Below, one piece after another: positions 56,140 to 64,000 of a stretch of 64,000 nt of DNA (the stretch's first letter is position 1; each line of letters starts with the position of its first letter). This DNA is from Fodinicurvata sediminis DSM 21159 (GTDB lineage: Bacteria > Pseudomonadota > Alphaproteobacteria > Kiloniellales > DSM-21159): positions 310,001 through 374,000 of the forward strand of contig NZ_ATVH01000011.1 in the NCBI RefSeq assembly GCF_000420625.1. Reading direction: 5' to 3'. The position numbers were made by a program, and so were the translations under genes. Below the pieces are notes generated by a model. It saw nothing but the letters and a program-made list of their open reading frames with translations. It was not told the origin of the DNA and made no database searches.

Positions 56140-56942
56140 CCGAAGCAAACCTCTCGGCGGCGGCAATCAAGATCCTTGAAACCGCTTCCGCCGAGCAGAA
56201 AGCCAGGCTCGGGCGAGATATCGCTGCGCAATGGCGGGGGGCAACCCGTCGCACTGTCGGACATGCACGTCCTCCGAACCGTCCGGCTCGCCCAGACACG
56301 CCCCGGCTACGGCCACCCCGGGAGGTCCCGAGACGCAAGATCGGGACCGGTCCCGAAGGCCGCATTGCGCTGTTGCATGCCCTGGCACACATCGAGTTGA
56401 ACGCCGTGGACCTGGCATGGGATATCATCGCGCGCTTTGGTGACCAGGCCTTGCCGGAAGCATTCTTCGATGACTGGGTTCGCATCGCAGACGAAGAATC
56501 GAAACACTTTCTGCTATTGTCTGAACGCTTGGAGGTACTTGGTTCGCATTACGGTGCCCTGCCTGCTCACGACGGACTTTGGCAGGCCTCTGAAGCGACA
56601 GCCGATAACCTGCTTGCCCGTCTGGCCGTCGTCCCCATGGTGCTGGAAGCGCGCGGCCTGGACGTCACGCCTGACATGATAAGAAAGCTCAAGGCCGCGG
56701 ACGACAGGCGGTCGGCGGAAATACTCGAACTCATCTACCAAGAGGAAATTGGGCATGTGGCGGTCGGGCGCAAATGGTTCGAATGGCTCTGCGCGCAGAA
56801 GGATCTGAAGCCGGTGGACACCTGGCAGGATCTTGTAAGCCGATATTTCCGCGGGCCATTGAAACCGCCCTTCAATGAAGAAGGGCGCGCACTGGCCGGT
56901 TTCCCCTCCTGCTACTACGCGCCTCTGGTCACACCGGCATGA
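56136..56942 (+). CDS. DUF455 ferritin-like protein
   Basis: A 268-aa protein of the DUF455 group, with a ferritin-like di-iron helical bundle related to MiaE-type tRNA hydroxylases. 'ALLHALAHIELNAVDLAWDIIARFG' near residue 90 and 'WVRIADEESKHFLLLSERL' near 130 carry the metal-ligand Glu/His pattern; 'YQEEIGHVAVG' near 215 adds the third set. Start TTG at 56136 overlaps the bcp stop (TTGA); no ATG is available before the conserved region except a frame inside bcp. Function unknown. Confidence 0.85.
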   Translation: MTEANLSAAAIKILETASAEQKARLGRDIAAQWRGATRRTVGHARPPNRPARPDTPRLRPPREVPRRKIGTGPEGRIALLHALAHIELNAVDLAWDIIARFGDQALPEAFFDDWVRIADEESKHFLLLSERLEVLGSHYGALPAHDGLWQASEATADNLLARLAVVPMVLEARGLDVTPDMIRKLKAADDRRSAEILELIYQEEIGHVAVGRKWFEWLCAQKDLKPVDTWQDLVSRYFRGPLKPPFNEEGRALAGFPSCYYAPLVTPA

Positions 56943-57514
56943 CCCAATCCCGCTGCGCCTGGGTCACGGATGACCCCCTATATATTGCCTACCATGACAC
57001 GGAATGGGGGCGCCCCCAGGAAGATCCCAAGCTTCTGTTCGAGACCCTGATGCTGGAAGGCTTTCAGGCTGGCCTCTCCTGGTTGACGATCCTGAAGAAG
57101 CGCAAGAACTTCCGTGCGACCTTCGCCGGATTTGATCCCGAAATATTGGCAAGCTGGGAAAACGAGCAGGTCGAAAGACTGCTTCAGGACCCAGGCATTA
57201 TACGCCATAGAGGCAAGATCGAAGCCACTCTGGGCGGCGCACGTAGTTGGTGCCGAATCATGGATGAGCATCCTAAAGGCTTCGCGGGCTTCATATGGGA
57301 AAGCGTGGCAGGTGCGCCGCGTATCAACCGCTTTTCCCGGCTGGAAGAAGTACCGAGCGAAACAACTGAATCACGTGCGCTTTCGGCAAAACTCAAGAAG
57401 GCGGGGTTTCGCTTTGTTGGCCCCAAGATTTGCTACGCCTTCATGCAGGCTTCGGGTCTGATCAATGACCACCAGATTAACTGCTTCCTTCATCCGGACA
57501 GGCTGCCGCAATAG
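56939..57514 (+). CDS. tag: DNA-3-methyladenine glycosylase I (Tag)
   Basis: Removes 3-methyladenine from DNA in base-excision repair. 191 aa with 'CAWVTDDPLYIAYHDTEWGRP' at the N-terminus, 'FQAGLSWLTILKKRKNFRATF' and 'GFRFVGPKICYAFMQASGLINDH'. The zinc-site Cys/His near both ends are present. ATGA overlap with the DUF455 gene suggests one translational unit, bcp-DUF455-tag. Confidence 0.95.
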   Translation: MTQSRCAWVTDDPLYIAYHDTEWGRPQEDPKLLFETLMLEGFQAGLSWLTILKKRKNFRATFAGFDPEILASWENEQVERLLQDPGIIRHRGKIEATLGGARSWCRIMDEHPKGFAGFIWESVAGAPRINRFSRLEEVPSETTESRALSAKLKKAGFRFVGPKICYAFMQASGLINDHQINCFLHPDRLPQ

Positions 57515-57529
57515 TTTACCTGACAAGAC

Positions 57530-58384
57530 TCATCGGAACAGCAGAACGGGAATCGGGCAGGAGCGGATCATTTCGCTTGTCGTGCTTCCAATGATCAGAC
57601 TGCGTATCCGTGAATGCCCGTAAGCCCCCATGACCAGCAGGTTTGCGGCCTCATTCTCGACGGCCCTGGCTATGAGCTTTTCGGGCTGTCCCTGTAGCCG
57701 TTCCGTCGTAACGACACGACTTGCCTCCTCAAGCTCCTTCCGGGCCGCCTCCAGGGATTGCCTGTTGCTGTCACTGTCCTCCCCGACCAACAGCAGGTGA
57801 CATGCCAGGTCGGCAAACAGGGGGCCTCTGGCCATATAGCTGATTGCCTTGCGGCAACTGGGCCCACCGTCAAAGGTCACCAGCACCTTCTGTACTGGCT
57901 TGTAACTGCGCGAAGCGACCAGAATTGGTTTCCTGCTGCTGCGGACAATACGCTCCAGGTTGGAGCCGAGATGGAGACGGGCAAAATCCGCGGCTTCACC
58001 TCTCTTTCCGACCACGAGCATTTCAGCCAGGTCTTCATATTCCTCAACAGCCGCCAGGATGTCCCCAGTCCGCAAGCGGGTCGATACGGACTGCACGCCT
58101 GCTTCATTCAAAGCCGTCTTCGCTTCGTTCAGGATCAGACGCCCTCTTTTCTGTGCAAGCTGCGCGCGCTGTTCATCTAGTTCCGTGAGTTCCTTCAGCA
58201 GAGAGGATCGTGCCCCAAGCGAAATGCTTCCACTCAGGTCGGAAGGTGTGCTCGATATCTCCCGGCGCCCCAGCACATGCAGAACTTCCAAGGGCAGTCC
58301 CGTTTCCCGGGCCAGCCAGGCCGCGTGCTCGCATACACTCTTGGAATAGATGGAGCCATCAATGAAGGCGACGAGTTTGGACAT
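57530..58384 (-). CDS. Tandem universal stress protein (UspA)
   Basis: A 284-aa protein with two Usp domains (about 1-140 and 145-284). The second ends with an ATP-binding G-x2-G-x9-G-S pattern in 'MGAYGHSRIRSLIIGST'; the first domain also holds a Gly-rich loop ('VGKRGEAADFARLHLGSN'). It lies 12 nt after the SulP gene on the same strand, so it may be its regulatory companion; USP-transporter pairs are known in bacteria. Confidence 0.9.
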   Translation of the reverse strand: MSKLVAFIDGSIYSKSVCEHAAWLARETGLPLEVLHVLGRREISSTPSDLSGSISLGARSSLLKELTELDEQRAQLAQKRGRLILNEAKTALNEAGVQSVSTRLRTGDILAAVEEYEDLAEMLVVGKRGEAADFARLHLGSNLERIVRSSRKPILVASRSYKPVQKVLVTFDGGPSCRKAISYMARGPLFADLACHLLLVGEDSDSNRQSLEAARKELEEASRVVTTERLQGQPEKLIARAVENEAANLLVMGAYGHSRIRSLIIGSTTSEMIRSCPIPVLLFR

Positions 58385-58396
58385 GTTTCTTCCTTC

Positions 58397-59881
58397 CTAA
58401 TGGCCCAGCAGGCGTTCCATTGCATCGGGCTTGTCATGAATGCCCAGCCGACCCACCAGAGTTCGGCTGGCTTCGTTGAGGCCGGTTATCTCCACGGAGG
58501 CGCCTTCGCGGCGAAACTTGACGACTGCCGTGTCCAAGGCTGCCACACTCGAAAGGTCCCAGATATGGGCACGGCTGACATCAATCGTCACCTTCTCGAG
58601 CGCCTCTCGGAAATCAAATGCCGCCATAAAGTCCTCGACCGAGGCAAAGAAGAGCTGTCCCTCAACCTTGTAGAGCCTGGAGGTTTCATCCTCGGACAGC
58701 TCAGAAGAAACCTCGAATATCCGTGCAATCTTCCATGCGAAGAATATTGCGGAAAGCAGAACACCGACCAGCACGCCGATGGCAAGATTGTGCGTGAGCA
58801 CAACACAGACGACCGTTGCCAGCATGACCAGTGAAGAACTGCGGGGATGATGCTTGAGGTTCCGGATCGATGACCAGCTGAAAGTACCGATGGCCACCAT
58901 GATCATGATGGAAACGAGCGCAGCCATCGGAATCTGCTTCACCCAGTCTCCAAGGACGACAATCATGAACAACAGGAAGACGCCTGCAGTGAATGAGGAA
59001 AGCCGCCCGCGTCCACCGGATTTGATATTGATGATGGACTGCCCGATCATGGCACAGCCTGCCATGCCTCCAATGAAGCCGGTGGCCGTGTTGGCGAGTC
59101 CCTGGCCGATGCATTCCCGGTTCTTGTCACTGGCTGTGTCCGTCAGTTCATCAACGATGGAGGCTGTCATGAGGGATTCCAGAAGACCGACTGCGGCCAC
59201 GGCGGCCGAATAAGGCAGAATGATCGAAACTGTCTCCAGCGTTAAGGGCACATCGGGAAGAAGGAAAACAGGTAGTGTCGACGGAAGTTCTCCCATATCC
59301 CCGACTGTACGCAGGTCCATCCCCAAGCCAATGGAGACACCCGTAAGCACAAGGATGCAAACCAACGGAGAAGGTATTGCCTTGGTCAAGCGCGGGAAGA
59401 GATAGATGATCGCCAGGCCGGCAGCGACCATGACATAGGTCAGGGAGGGCACCCCCGTCAGTTCGGGGATTTGTGCCAGGAAGATGAGGATCGCCAAGGC
59501 GTTCACGAACCCCGTCATAACGGAGCGGGAAACGAATCGCATCGCATAACCCAAGCGAAGGTAGCCAGCGAGTATCTGCAACAGGCCCGCCAGTATGGTG
59601 GCTGCCAGCAGGTATTCCAGACCATGGTCACGCACCAGGGTGATCATCAGCACGGCCGTGGCAGCCGTAGCTGCCGAGATCATGCCTGGACGCCCTCCCG
59701 TGAAGGCCGTGATGACGGCAATCGAGAAGGATGCATACAGCCCGACCTTGGGGTCGACTCCAGCAATAATGGAAAAAGCAATGGCTTCCGGGATCAGCGC
59801 CAGGGCAACGACAACACCGGATAGTACATCCGCGCGCAGATTGCCCAACCACTGCTCGCGGTAGGCAGAAAATAAAGACAT
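58397..59881 (-). CDS. SulP-family anion transporter with STAS domain
   Basis: A 494-aa inner-membrane transporter of sulfate, bicarbonate or another anion. About ten to twelve helices, with '[34 protein letters not shown]' at the start of the SulP core, and a C-terminal STAS domain ('[17 protein letters not shown]', '[14 protein letters not shown]'). Start at 59881 ('[11 protein letters not shown]'); an ATG at 59914 adds eleven residues. Substrate is not decided; bicarbonate is a reasonable guess for marine bacteria. Confidence 0.9.
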   Translation of the reverse strand: MSLFSAYREQWLGNLRADVLSGVVVALALIPEAIAFSIIAGVDPKVGLYASFSIAVITAFTGGRPGMISAATAATAVLMITLVRDHGLEYLLAATILAGLLQILAGYLRLGYAMRFVSRSVMTGFVNALAILIFLAQIPELTGVPSLTYVMVAAGLAIIYLFPRLTKAIPSPLVCILVLTGVSIGLGMDLRTVGDMGELPSTLPVFLLPDVPLTLETVSIILPYSAAVAAVGLLESLMTASIVDELTDTASDKNRECIGQGLANTATGFIGGMAGCAMIGQSIINIKSGGRGRLSSFTAGVFLLFMIVVLGDWVKQIPMAALVSIMIMVAIGTFSWSSIRNLKHHPRSSSLVMLATVVCVVLTHNLAIGVLVGVLLSAIFFAWKIARIFEVSSELSEDETSRLYKVEGQLFFASVEDFMAAFDFREALEKVTIDVSRAHIWDLSSVAALDTAVVKFRREGASVEITGLNEASRTLVGRLGIHDKPDAMERLLGH

Positions 59882-60236
59882 GAGTTTCCGTTGATACGAA
59901 TAAACTTCGGGCAACCAGGCCCTCAGGGAATCCTTGGTTTTTTGTTGTCCGGCGGATAGGCGGCCGGAGAAGCCATCCGGCTATACCGAATCCTGGCGAA
60001 GAATCATGAGAACGGGCTTATCCCGCACTGCAACATAACAATCAAGCGCTGTTTTGCGACTGCGAAACAGGGGAGGTTTCAGCCACCCATAGCATGCGCT
60101 AAAGCGCTTCAGCCCTGCATTGGCTGCGATTGTCCGCTCTTCCACACACTGCTATACAAGCGGGAACGATGATGGAATTCGGCTTCCGGATACTGATCCA
60201 ATATCAAATCAACCTGCTCGGCGATCGGACAGCAAC
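59882..60236. other. Divergent intergenic region between the SulP gene and purC
   Basis: A 355-nt region between genes transcribed outward. I see no protein gene. It must hold promoters for both; one candidate for purC is listed separately. Several GC-rich inverted stretches near 59960-59995 are unexplained. No purine-riboswitch core could be recognised. Confidence 0.5.
60130..60158 (+). promoter_or_regulatory. Likely promoter of purC
   Basis: TTGTCC and TATACA are separated by 17 nt; each matches four of six consensus positions. The transcription start would be about 70 nt before purC. Confidence 0.45.
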
Positions 60237-60998
60237 ATGCGGCGCAAGAAAATTTATGAAGGCAAGGCCAAGGTCCTCTTTGAAGGCCCCGAGCCAGGGA
60301 CATTGGTTCAGTACTTCAAGGATGATGCCACGGCCTTCAACAATCAGAAGCAGGGCTTGATTGCGGGCAAGGGCGTTCTCAACAACCGGATTTCCGAATT
60401 TCTCATGCAGAAATTGGAAGAGATCGGCATTCCCACGCATTTCGTGCGACGCCTGAACATGCGCGAACAGTTGATTCGGGAAGTCGAGATCATTCCATTG
60501 GAAATCATCGTGCGCAACGTCGCGGCTGGTTCACTCAGCAAGCGCCTGGGCATTGAAGAAGGTACCATCCTGCCTCGCGCCATTGTCGAATATTGCCTGA
60601 AGGACGATGCCCTCGGCGATCCGATGGTCACCGAGGAGCACATTACGGCTTTTGGCTGGGCCAGTCCGCAGGACCTCGATGAGATGTTGCAACTGACCTT
60701 GCGCATCAATGATTTCCTGAATGGTCTCTTCCTCGGAATCGGTCTCAAGCTGGTGGATTTCAAACTGGAATTCGGGCGTCTCTGGGAGGATGACCAGATG
60801 CGAATCGTTCTGGCGGACGAGATCAGTCCGGATAGCTGCCGTCTCTGGGACGTTGCCACCAATGAGAAGCTGGACAAGGACCGCTTCCGCCAGGATATGG
60901 GCAAGGTCGAGGAAGCCTATCAGGAAGTGGCGCGTCGTCTCGGAGTCCTGCCGGAAGCCGGACCTGTCGACATGAAGCCGCCGAAAGTCATGCAATGA
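60237..60998 (+). CDS. purC: SAICAR synthetase (PurC)
   Basis: Converts CAIR and aspartate to SAICAR in purine synthesis. 253 aa. '[20 protein letters not shown]' at the N-terminus, '[17 protein letters not shown]' and '[17 protein letters not shown]' are family marks; '[12 protein letters not shown]' is the catalytic Asp/Ser region. The start at 60237 matches family length; an ORF start further upstream is in the promoter region. ATGA overlap with the next gene. Confidence 0.96.
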   Translation: MRRKKIYEGKAKVLFEGPEPGTLVQYFKDDATAFNNQKQGLIAGKGVLNNRISEFLMQKLEEIGIPTHFVRRLNMREQLIREVEIIPLEIIVRNVAAGSLSKRLGIEEGTILPRAIVEYCLKDDALGDPMVTEEHITAFGWASPQDLDEMLQLTLRINDFLNGLFLGIGLKLVDFKLEFGRLWEDDQMRIVLADEISPDSCRLWDVATNEKLDKDRFRQDMGKVEEAYQEVARRLGVLPEAGPVDMKPPKVMQ

Positions 60999-61225
60999 GC
61001 GGACATCGCCCAGGACGTGGGCCGCTGCTCGTTCTCATCGTGGCCAGCTTCTTCATAGCGGGCGTCGGGCTGTTGTCTCTGAACTCTTACACAAACCTGC
61101 AGTACGCTGGTATCGAGAGTTATTGGGGACCACTGCTCTTCGCCCTGATCGGTGCCGGCTTCCTCGTTGCGCTTTTCATCAGCCTGATCATTCGCCAGAA
61201 CCGGCATTCCCGGCGTAACAAGTAA
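60995..61225 (+). CDS. Small two-helix membrane protein
   Basis: A 76-aa protein with two transmembrane segments (about 11-30 and 44-66), basic ends ('SGHRPGRG' and '[10 protein letters not shown]') and no Cys or His motif. Start ATG overlaps the purC stop (ATGA), so it is translated together with it. Unknown family. In many alphaproteobacteria the small gene between purC and purS encodes a soluble DUF1476 protein instead; this one differs. Confidence 0.65.
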   Translation: MSGHRPGRGPLLVLIVASFFIAGVGLLSLNSYTNLQYAGIESYWGPLLFALIGAGFLVALFISLIIRQNRHSRRNK

Positions 61226-61237
61226 ACCGGCAGGACT

Positions 61238-61936
61238 TCACGAACGCCTATGCATGATGGTCGCTGAAGGCTCCTGCCGCGCCTGCCAGCCTGTCTCCTG
61301 CAATTCGGCAACCCTGCTGGTATGCAAGGGATAGCCCATGCAGAGATAACCGACAAAGCTCCAGGCCTTCGGGACATCCAGATCCCGCTTGAGTCGGGCC
61401 GGATCAAGGATGGAAACCCAACCCATCCCAATCCCCTGCCCGCGCAGCAACAGCCACAATGTGTGGATGGCCATCACGACGGAATAACGTCTGGTTTCCG
61501 GCATGGTTGACTGCCCCAGGCCATGTCCCTGGATGGTTCCCTCGTCGCAGAAAACAGCCAGTTGTTCCGGCGCCTGCTGCAAGCCTTCGAGCTTCAAGCT
61601 GGCATAGAGTTGACGCCGTTCCGAGGATTGGGATCGGAGCGCATCCTCATTGCAGGCCTGGAAATTGCAAACAATGGCATTCCTGGCCTTCGCATCGGAT
61701 ACCTTGATGAAACGCCAAGGTTGGCTGTTGCCGACCGATGGCGCTGTATCACAGGCAAGCGTCAGGGTGTCATCGACAACTCCCTGAGGAAGGCTTGACG
61801 AGCTGAAATGACGGACATCCCTGCGCCAGTACAGAAGTTCCTCCAGCTTGTGGCGGAACGCAGCATCAAAGTGCGGCTCATTTGCGGCCTGCCGGTCGTC
61901 CTCGGACCGCAGTTCTCGAAACTGGCTGAACTCCAT
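61238..61936 (-). CDS. bluB: 5,6-dimethylbenzimidazole synthase (BluB)
   Basis: Nitroreductase-fold enzyme that breaks FMN down to the lower ligand of vitamin B12. 232 aa. 'RRDVRHFSSSSLPQGVVDDTL', 'CDTAPSVGNSQPWRFIKV', 'SLKLEGLQQAPEQLAVFCDE' and 'TMPETRRYSVVMAIHTLWLLLRGQGIGMGWVSILDP' match BluB rather than ordinary nitroreductases. The start at 61936 has AAGGA 8 nt upstream; earlier ATGs at 61945 and 62029 are possible. It is antisense to the purine genes on both sides. No cobalamin riboswitch was recognised upstream. Confidence 0.9.
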   Translation of the reverse strand: MEFSQFRELRSEDDRQAANEPHFDAAFRHKLEELLYWRRDVRHFSSSSLPQGVVDDTLTLACDTAPSVGNSQPWRFIKVSDAKARNAIVCNFQACNEDALRSQSSERRQLYASLKLEGLQQAPEQLAVFCDEGTIQGHGLGQSTMPETRRYSVVMAIHTLWLLLRGQGIGMGWVSILDPARLKRDLDVPKAWSFVGYLCMGYPLHTSRVAELQETGWQARQEPSATIMHRRS

Positions 61937-62106
61937 AAGAGGCATCCTTGCAACATCCCGATGTCTTGTGATCCTGTCCCTGAGCCTACTCGCTTGGCTG
62001 TCCCGCGACCAGCCTGCCAGGTAGAGCAAAAGGGGCCGATCGGACGTTGCGGCTCGGGGGCCAGGGGGGTAGTCTCCGCGCGATTGAAGCTGGGAGGGAT
62101 CTGGTG

Positions 62107-62349
62107 ATGAAAGCCCGTATTCACGTAACGCTCAAGCCCGGTGTTCTGGACCCTCAGGGCAAGACTATTTCACATGCGCTGGATGCGCTTGGATTCGATG
62201 GTGTGGAAGAAGTTCGCCAAGGAAAATACCTGGAACTCGACTTGAAGGAATCCGATCCCGAAAAGGCCCGGGCCGAAGTCGACGAGATGTGCCGGAAGTT
62301 GCTGGCCAACACTGTCATCGAGAACTACCAGGTCGAAATCGAGGCCTGA
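62107..62349 (+). CDS. purS: FGAM synthase subunit PurS
   Basis: An 80-aa subunit of the PurL-PurQ-PurS complex. 'KARIHVTLKPGVLDPQGKTI' and 'NTVIENYQVEI' are diagnostic. GGGAGGGA precedes the start at 62107. It shows the small-PurL (multi-subunit) version of FGAM synthase, as expected in this class. Confidence 0.95.
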   Translation: MKARIHVTLKPGVLDPQGKTISHALDALGFDGVEEVRQGKYLELDLKESDPEKARAEVDEMCRKLLANTVIENYQVEIEA

Positions 62350-62357
62350 GCGGGATC

Positions 62358-63047
62358 ATGCAAACTGCCGTTATTCGCTTTCCGGGGACAAACCGAGAAA
62401 AGGACGTGGTCATGGCACTGGAACGTGCCACGGGTCATGCTCCCCATGTGGTGTGGCACAAGGATGCCAGCCTTCCGAAGGTTGATCTGATCGTCCTGCC
62501 CGGGGGATTCTCCTATGGTGATCACCTGCGTGCAGGCGCCATGGCAGCCCATTCCCCCGTCATGAAAGAAGTTGTCCGGCAGGCGGAACGGGGTGTCGCC
62601 GTACTCGGGATCTGCAATGGATTCCAGATCCTGACGGAAGCCGGACTTTTGCCCGGTGCCCTGTTGCGAAATGCCGGCCTGAAGTTCGTGTGCCGGGATG
62701 TCCACCTGCGCGTAGAGACAACCGAAAGCCCTTTCACGACCGGTTACCGGAATGGCCAGGTGATACGGGTGCCGGTCGCGCATCACGACGGCTGCTATTA
62801 TGCCGACGGGCAAGAACTGAAAAGGCTGCGTGATGAGGACCGTATCGCGCTTCGCTACTGTTCTGCTCAAGGCGGGCAGGATGATCGCAGCAATCCCAAC
62901 GGATCACAGGATGAGATTGCAGGTATTCTCAGTGCCTCAAGGCGGATCCTGGGACTGATGCCGCACCCCGAGAATGCGACAGAGCCGCTACAGGGCGGAA
63001 CCGACGGCTGTGGGCTCTTTGATAGCTTGACCCACACACTCAACTGA
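62358..63047 (+). CDS. purQ: FGAM synthase glutaminase subunit PurQ
   Basis: Supplies ammonia from glutamine to PurL. 229 aa; catalytic Cys86 in '[18 protein letters not shown]', and His/Glu in '[12 protein letters not shown]'. '[16 protein letters not shown]' near residue 47 is typical. Starts 8 nt after purS; a longer frame at 62289 overlaps purS and lacks homology. Confidence 0.96.
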   Translation: MQTAVIRFPGTNREKDVVMALERATGHAPHVVWHKDASLPKVDLIVLPGGFSYGDHLRAGAMAAHSPVMKEVVRQAERGVAVLGICNGFQILTEAGLLPGALLRNAGLKFVCRDVHLRVETTESPFTTGYRNGQVIRVPVAHHDGCYYADGQELKRLRDEDRIALRYCSAQGGQDDRSNPNGSQDEIAGILSASRRILGLMPHPENATEPLQGGTDGCGLFDSLTHTLN

Positions 63048-63085
63048 CTTGCACCCTAGCGCATTTTCGCGCCGGAGAGAGAAAC

Positions 63086-64000
63086 GTGAGCGAAATCACA
63101 CCGGAAATCATCGCCGAACACGGTCTGGCCCCCGAAGAGTACGAGCGGGTCAAGGAAATCATGGGGCGCGAGCCAAACCTGGTGGAACTGGGCATATTTT
63201 CCGTGATGTGGTCCGAGCACTGCTCATACAAGTCATCCAAGAAGTGGCTGAAGTCCCTGCCCACAACAGGGCAGCACGTGATCCAGGGACCTGGCGAGAA
63301 TGCGGGCGTCATAGACTTAGGAGAAGGCCAGGCGGCCGTCTTCAAGATCGAGAGCCACAACCACCCCAGCTTCATAGAACCCTATCAGGGGGCGGCCACG
63401 GGTGTCGGTGGCATTCTGCGAGATGTATTCACCATGGGCGCCCGCCCCATCATGAACCTGAACGCGCTGCGCTTCGGAGATCCGCGACATCCAAAGACCC
63501 GCCACCTTCTGGCTGGTGTGGTCGCCGGCATCGGTGGGTACGGGAACTGTGTCGGCATTCCCACGGTGGGCGGCGAGATCAACTTTCACCCCGCCTACAA
63601 CGGCAACATCCTCGTCAACGCCATGACCGTAGGCCTGGCACCAAGCGACCGCATATTCTATTCGGCGGCTGCGGGCCCCGGAAACCCGGTTGTCTACGTC
63701 GGCTCGAAGACAGGGCGGGACGGGATACATGGCGCCACCATGGCCAGTGCCGAATTCGGCGATGACTCCGAGGAAAAACGCCCCACGGTTCAGGTCGGTG
63801 ATCCCTTCACCGAGAAGCTTTTGATCGAAGCCTGTCTGGAACTCATGGAAACGGACGCCATCGTTGCCATCCAGGACATGGGCGCAGCCGGCCTCACTTC
63901 CTCTTCCTTCGAAATGGCCTCCAAGGGTGGAGTTGGCGTCGCCCTGGACCTGGAACGTGTGCCCATGCGTGAAGAAGGCATGACTCCCTACGAGTTGATG
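63086..64000 (+). CDS. purL: FGAM synthase large subunit PurL (partial, cut by window end)
   Basis: The first 305 residues of small-type PurL, starting at a GTG with GGAGAGA just upstream. '[22 protein letters not shown]' near residue 40 and '[24 protein letters not shown]' near 88 contain the catalytic His of the ATP-grasp-like fold. The remaining part lies beyond the window, so nothing can be said of its C-terminus. A frame shadow in another phase is not real. Confidence 0.96.
   Translation, partial: MSEITPEIIAEHGLAPEEYERVKEIMGREPNLVELGIFSVMWSEHCSYKSSKKWLKSLPTTGQHVIQGPGENAGVIDLGEGQAAVFKIESHNHPSFIEPYQGAATGVGGILRDVFTMGARPIMNLNALRFGDPRHPKTRHLLAGVVAGIGGYGNCVGIPTVGGEINFHPAYNGNILVNAMTVGLAPSDRIFYSAAAGPGNPVVYVGSKTGRDGIHGATMASAEFGDDSEEKRPTVQVGDPFTEKLLIEACLELMETDAIVAIQDMGAAGLTSSSFEMASKGGVGVALDLERVPMREEGMTPYELM

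Noticed and set aside
61937-62106. Possible cobalamin riboswitch before bluB
   Set aside because: No B12-box consensus is visible on the minus strand, and the space is short.
63049-63765. Open frame overlapping the start of purL in another phase
   Set aside because: It has Arg/His-rich random composition, and the purL frame beginning at GTG 63086 carries clear PurL motifs.

Overview
The window is chromosomal DNA from an alphaproteobacterium, most likely a Rhodospirillales/Kiloniellales-type marine or halotolerant lineage. This is inferred from the tig-clpP-clpX-lon-hupB order, an AceE-like E1 with the alphaproteobacterial 'transketolase' layout, the alphaproteobacterial ornithine decarboxylase with a long leader, PurS-type FGAM synthase, the GlnB-GlnA pair and high-GC codon usage. 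Gene density is high and almost all genes are recognisable housekeeping genes. Five tRNA genes (Thr-GGT, Met-CAT, Val-TAC, Leu-TAG, His-GTG) are present. I see no IS element, prophage, CRISPR array or rRNA.

Layout. (1) 0.25-4.5 kb: a short accessory operon with a CsgG/HfaB-type outer-membrane secretion lipoprotein, two exported Asn/Ser-rich proteins with curlin/Hfa-like motifs, a Sel1-repeat protein and a Cys-containing lipoprotein. It is the best candidate for an undescribed system: a curli-like or holdfast-anchor-like fibre exporter. (2) 4.5-7 kb: ornithine decarboxylase behind a 480-nt speF-type leader, and a cell-wall amidase. (3) 7-11.7 kb: a branched-chain amino-acid-type ABC transporter with a fused LivHM permease. 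(4) 11.7-19 kb: HrpB helicase overlapping a GDP-mannose enzyme, tRNAs, HspQ, a permease and a flavin reductase. (5) 19-26 kb: the proteostasis block hupB, lon, clpX, clpP and tig; trigger factor carries a very long Lys/Ser/Ala tail. (6) 26-32.4 kb: AceE-like E1, a small unknown protein, NAD(P)HX repair and a Sel1-SPOR envelope protein. (7) 32.8-40.3 kb: an aminotransferase, glnB-glnA behind a sigma-54/NtrC promoter, motA, a thioesterase and parE. (8) 40.3-44.2 kb: cysE-iscS-fdx-tenA with an IscR-type operator upstream of cysE. (9) 44.2-52.5 kb: AnmK with an MFS permease, mtnA, tyrS and a giant AsmA/YhdP-like protein. (10) 52.7-57.5 kb: glnE, bcp, a DUF455 protein and tag. (11) 57.5-60 kb: a tandem universal stress protein and a SulP/STAS transporter. 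(12) 60.2-64 kb: the purine cluster purC, a small two-helix membrane protein, purS, purQ and purL (cut off by the window end), with bluB inserted on the opposite strand.

Functional links. GlnB, GlnA and GlnE form the nitrogen-status circuit: PII, glutamine synthetase, and the adenylyltransferase that modifies it. CysE makes O-acetylserine towards cysteine, IscS takes sulfur from cysteine, Fdx supplies electrons for Fe-S assembly, and TenA belongs to thiamine salvage, so that operon joins sulfur and Fe-S metabolism. Trigger factor, ClpXP and Lon form a folding-and-degradation unit.
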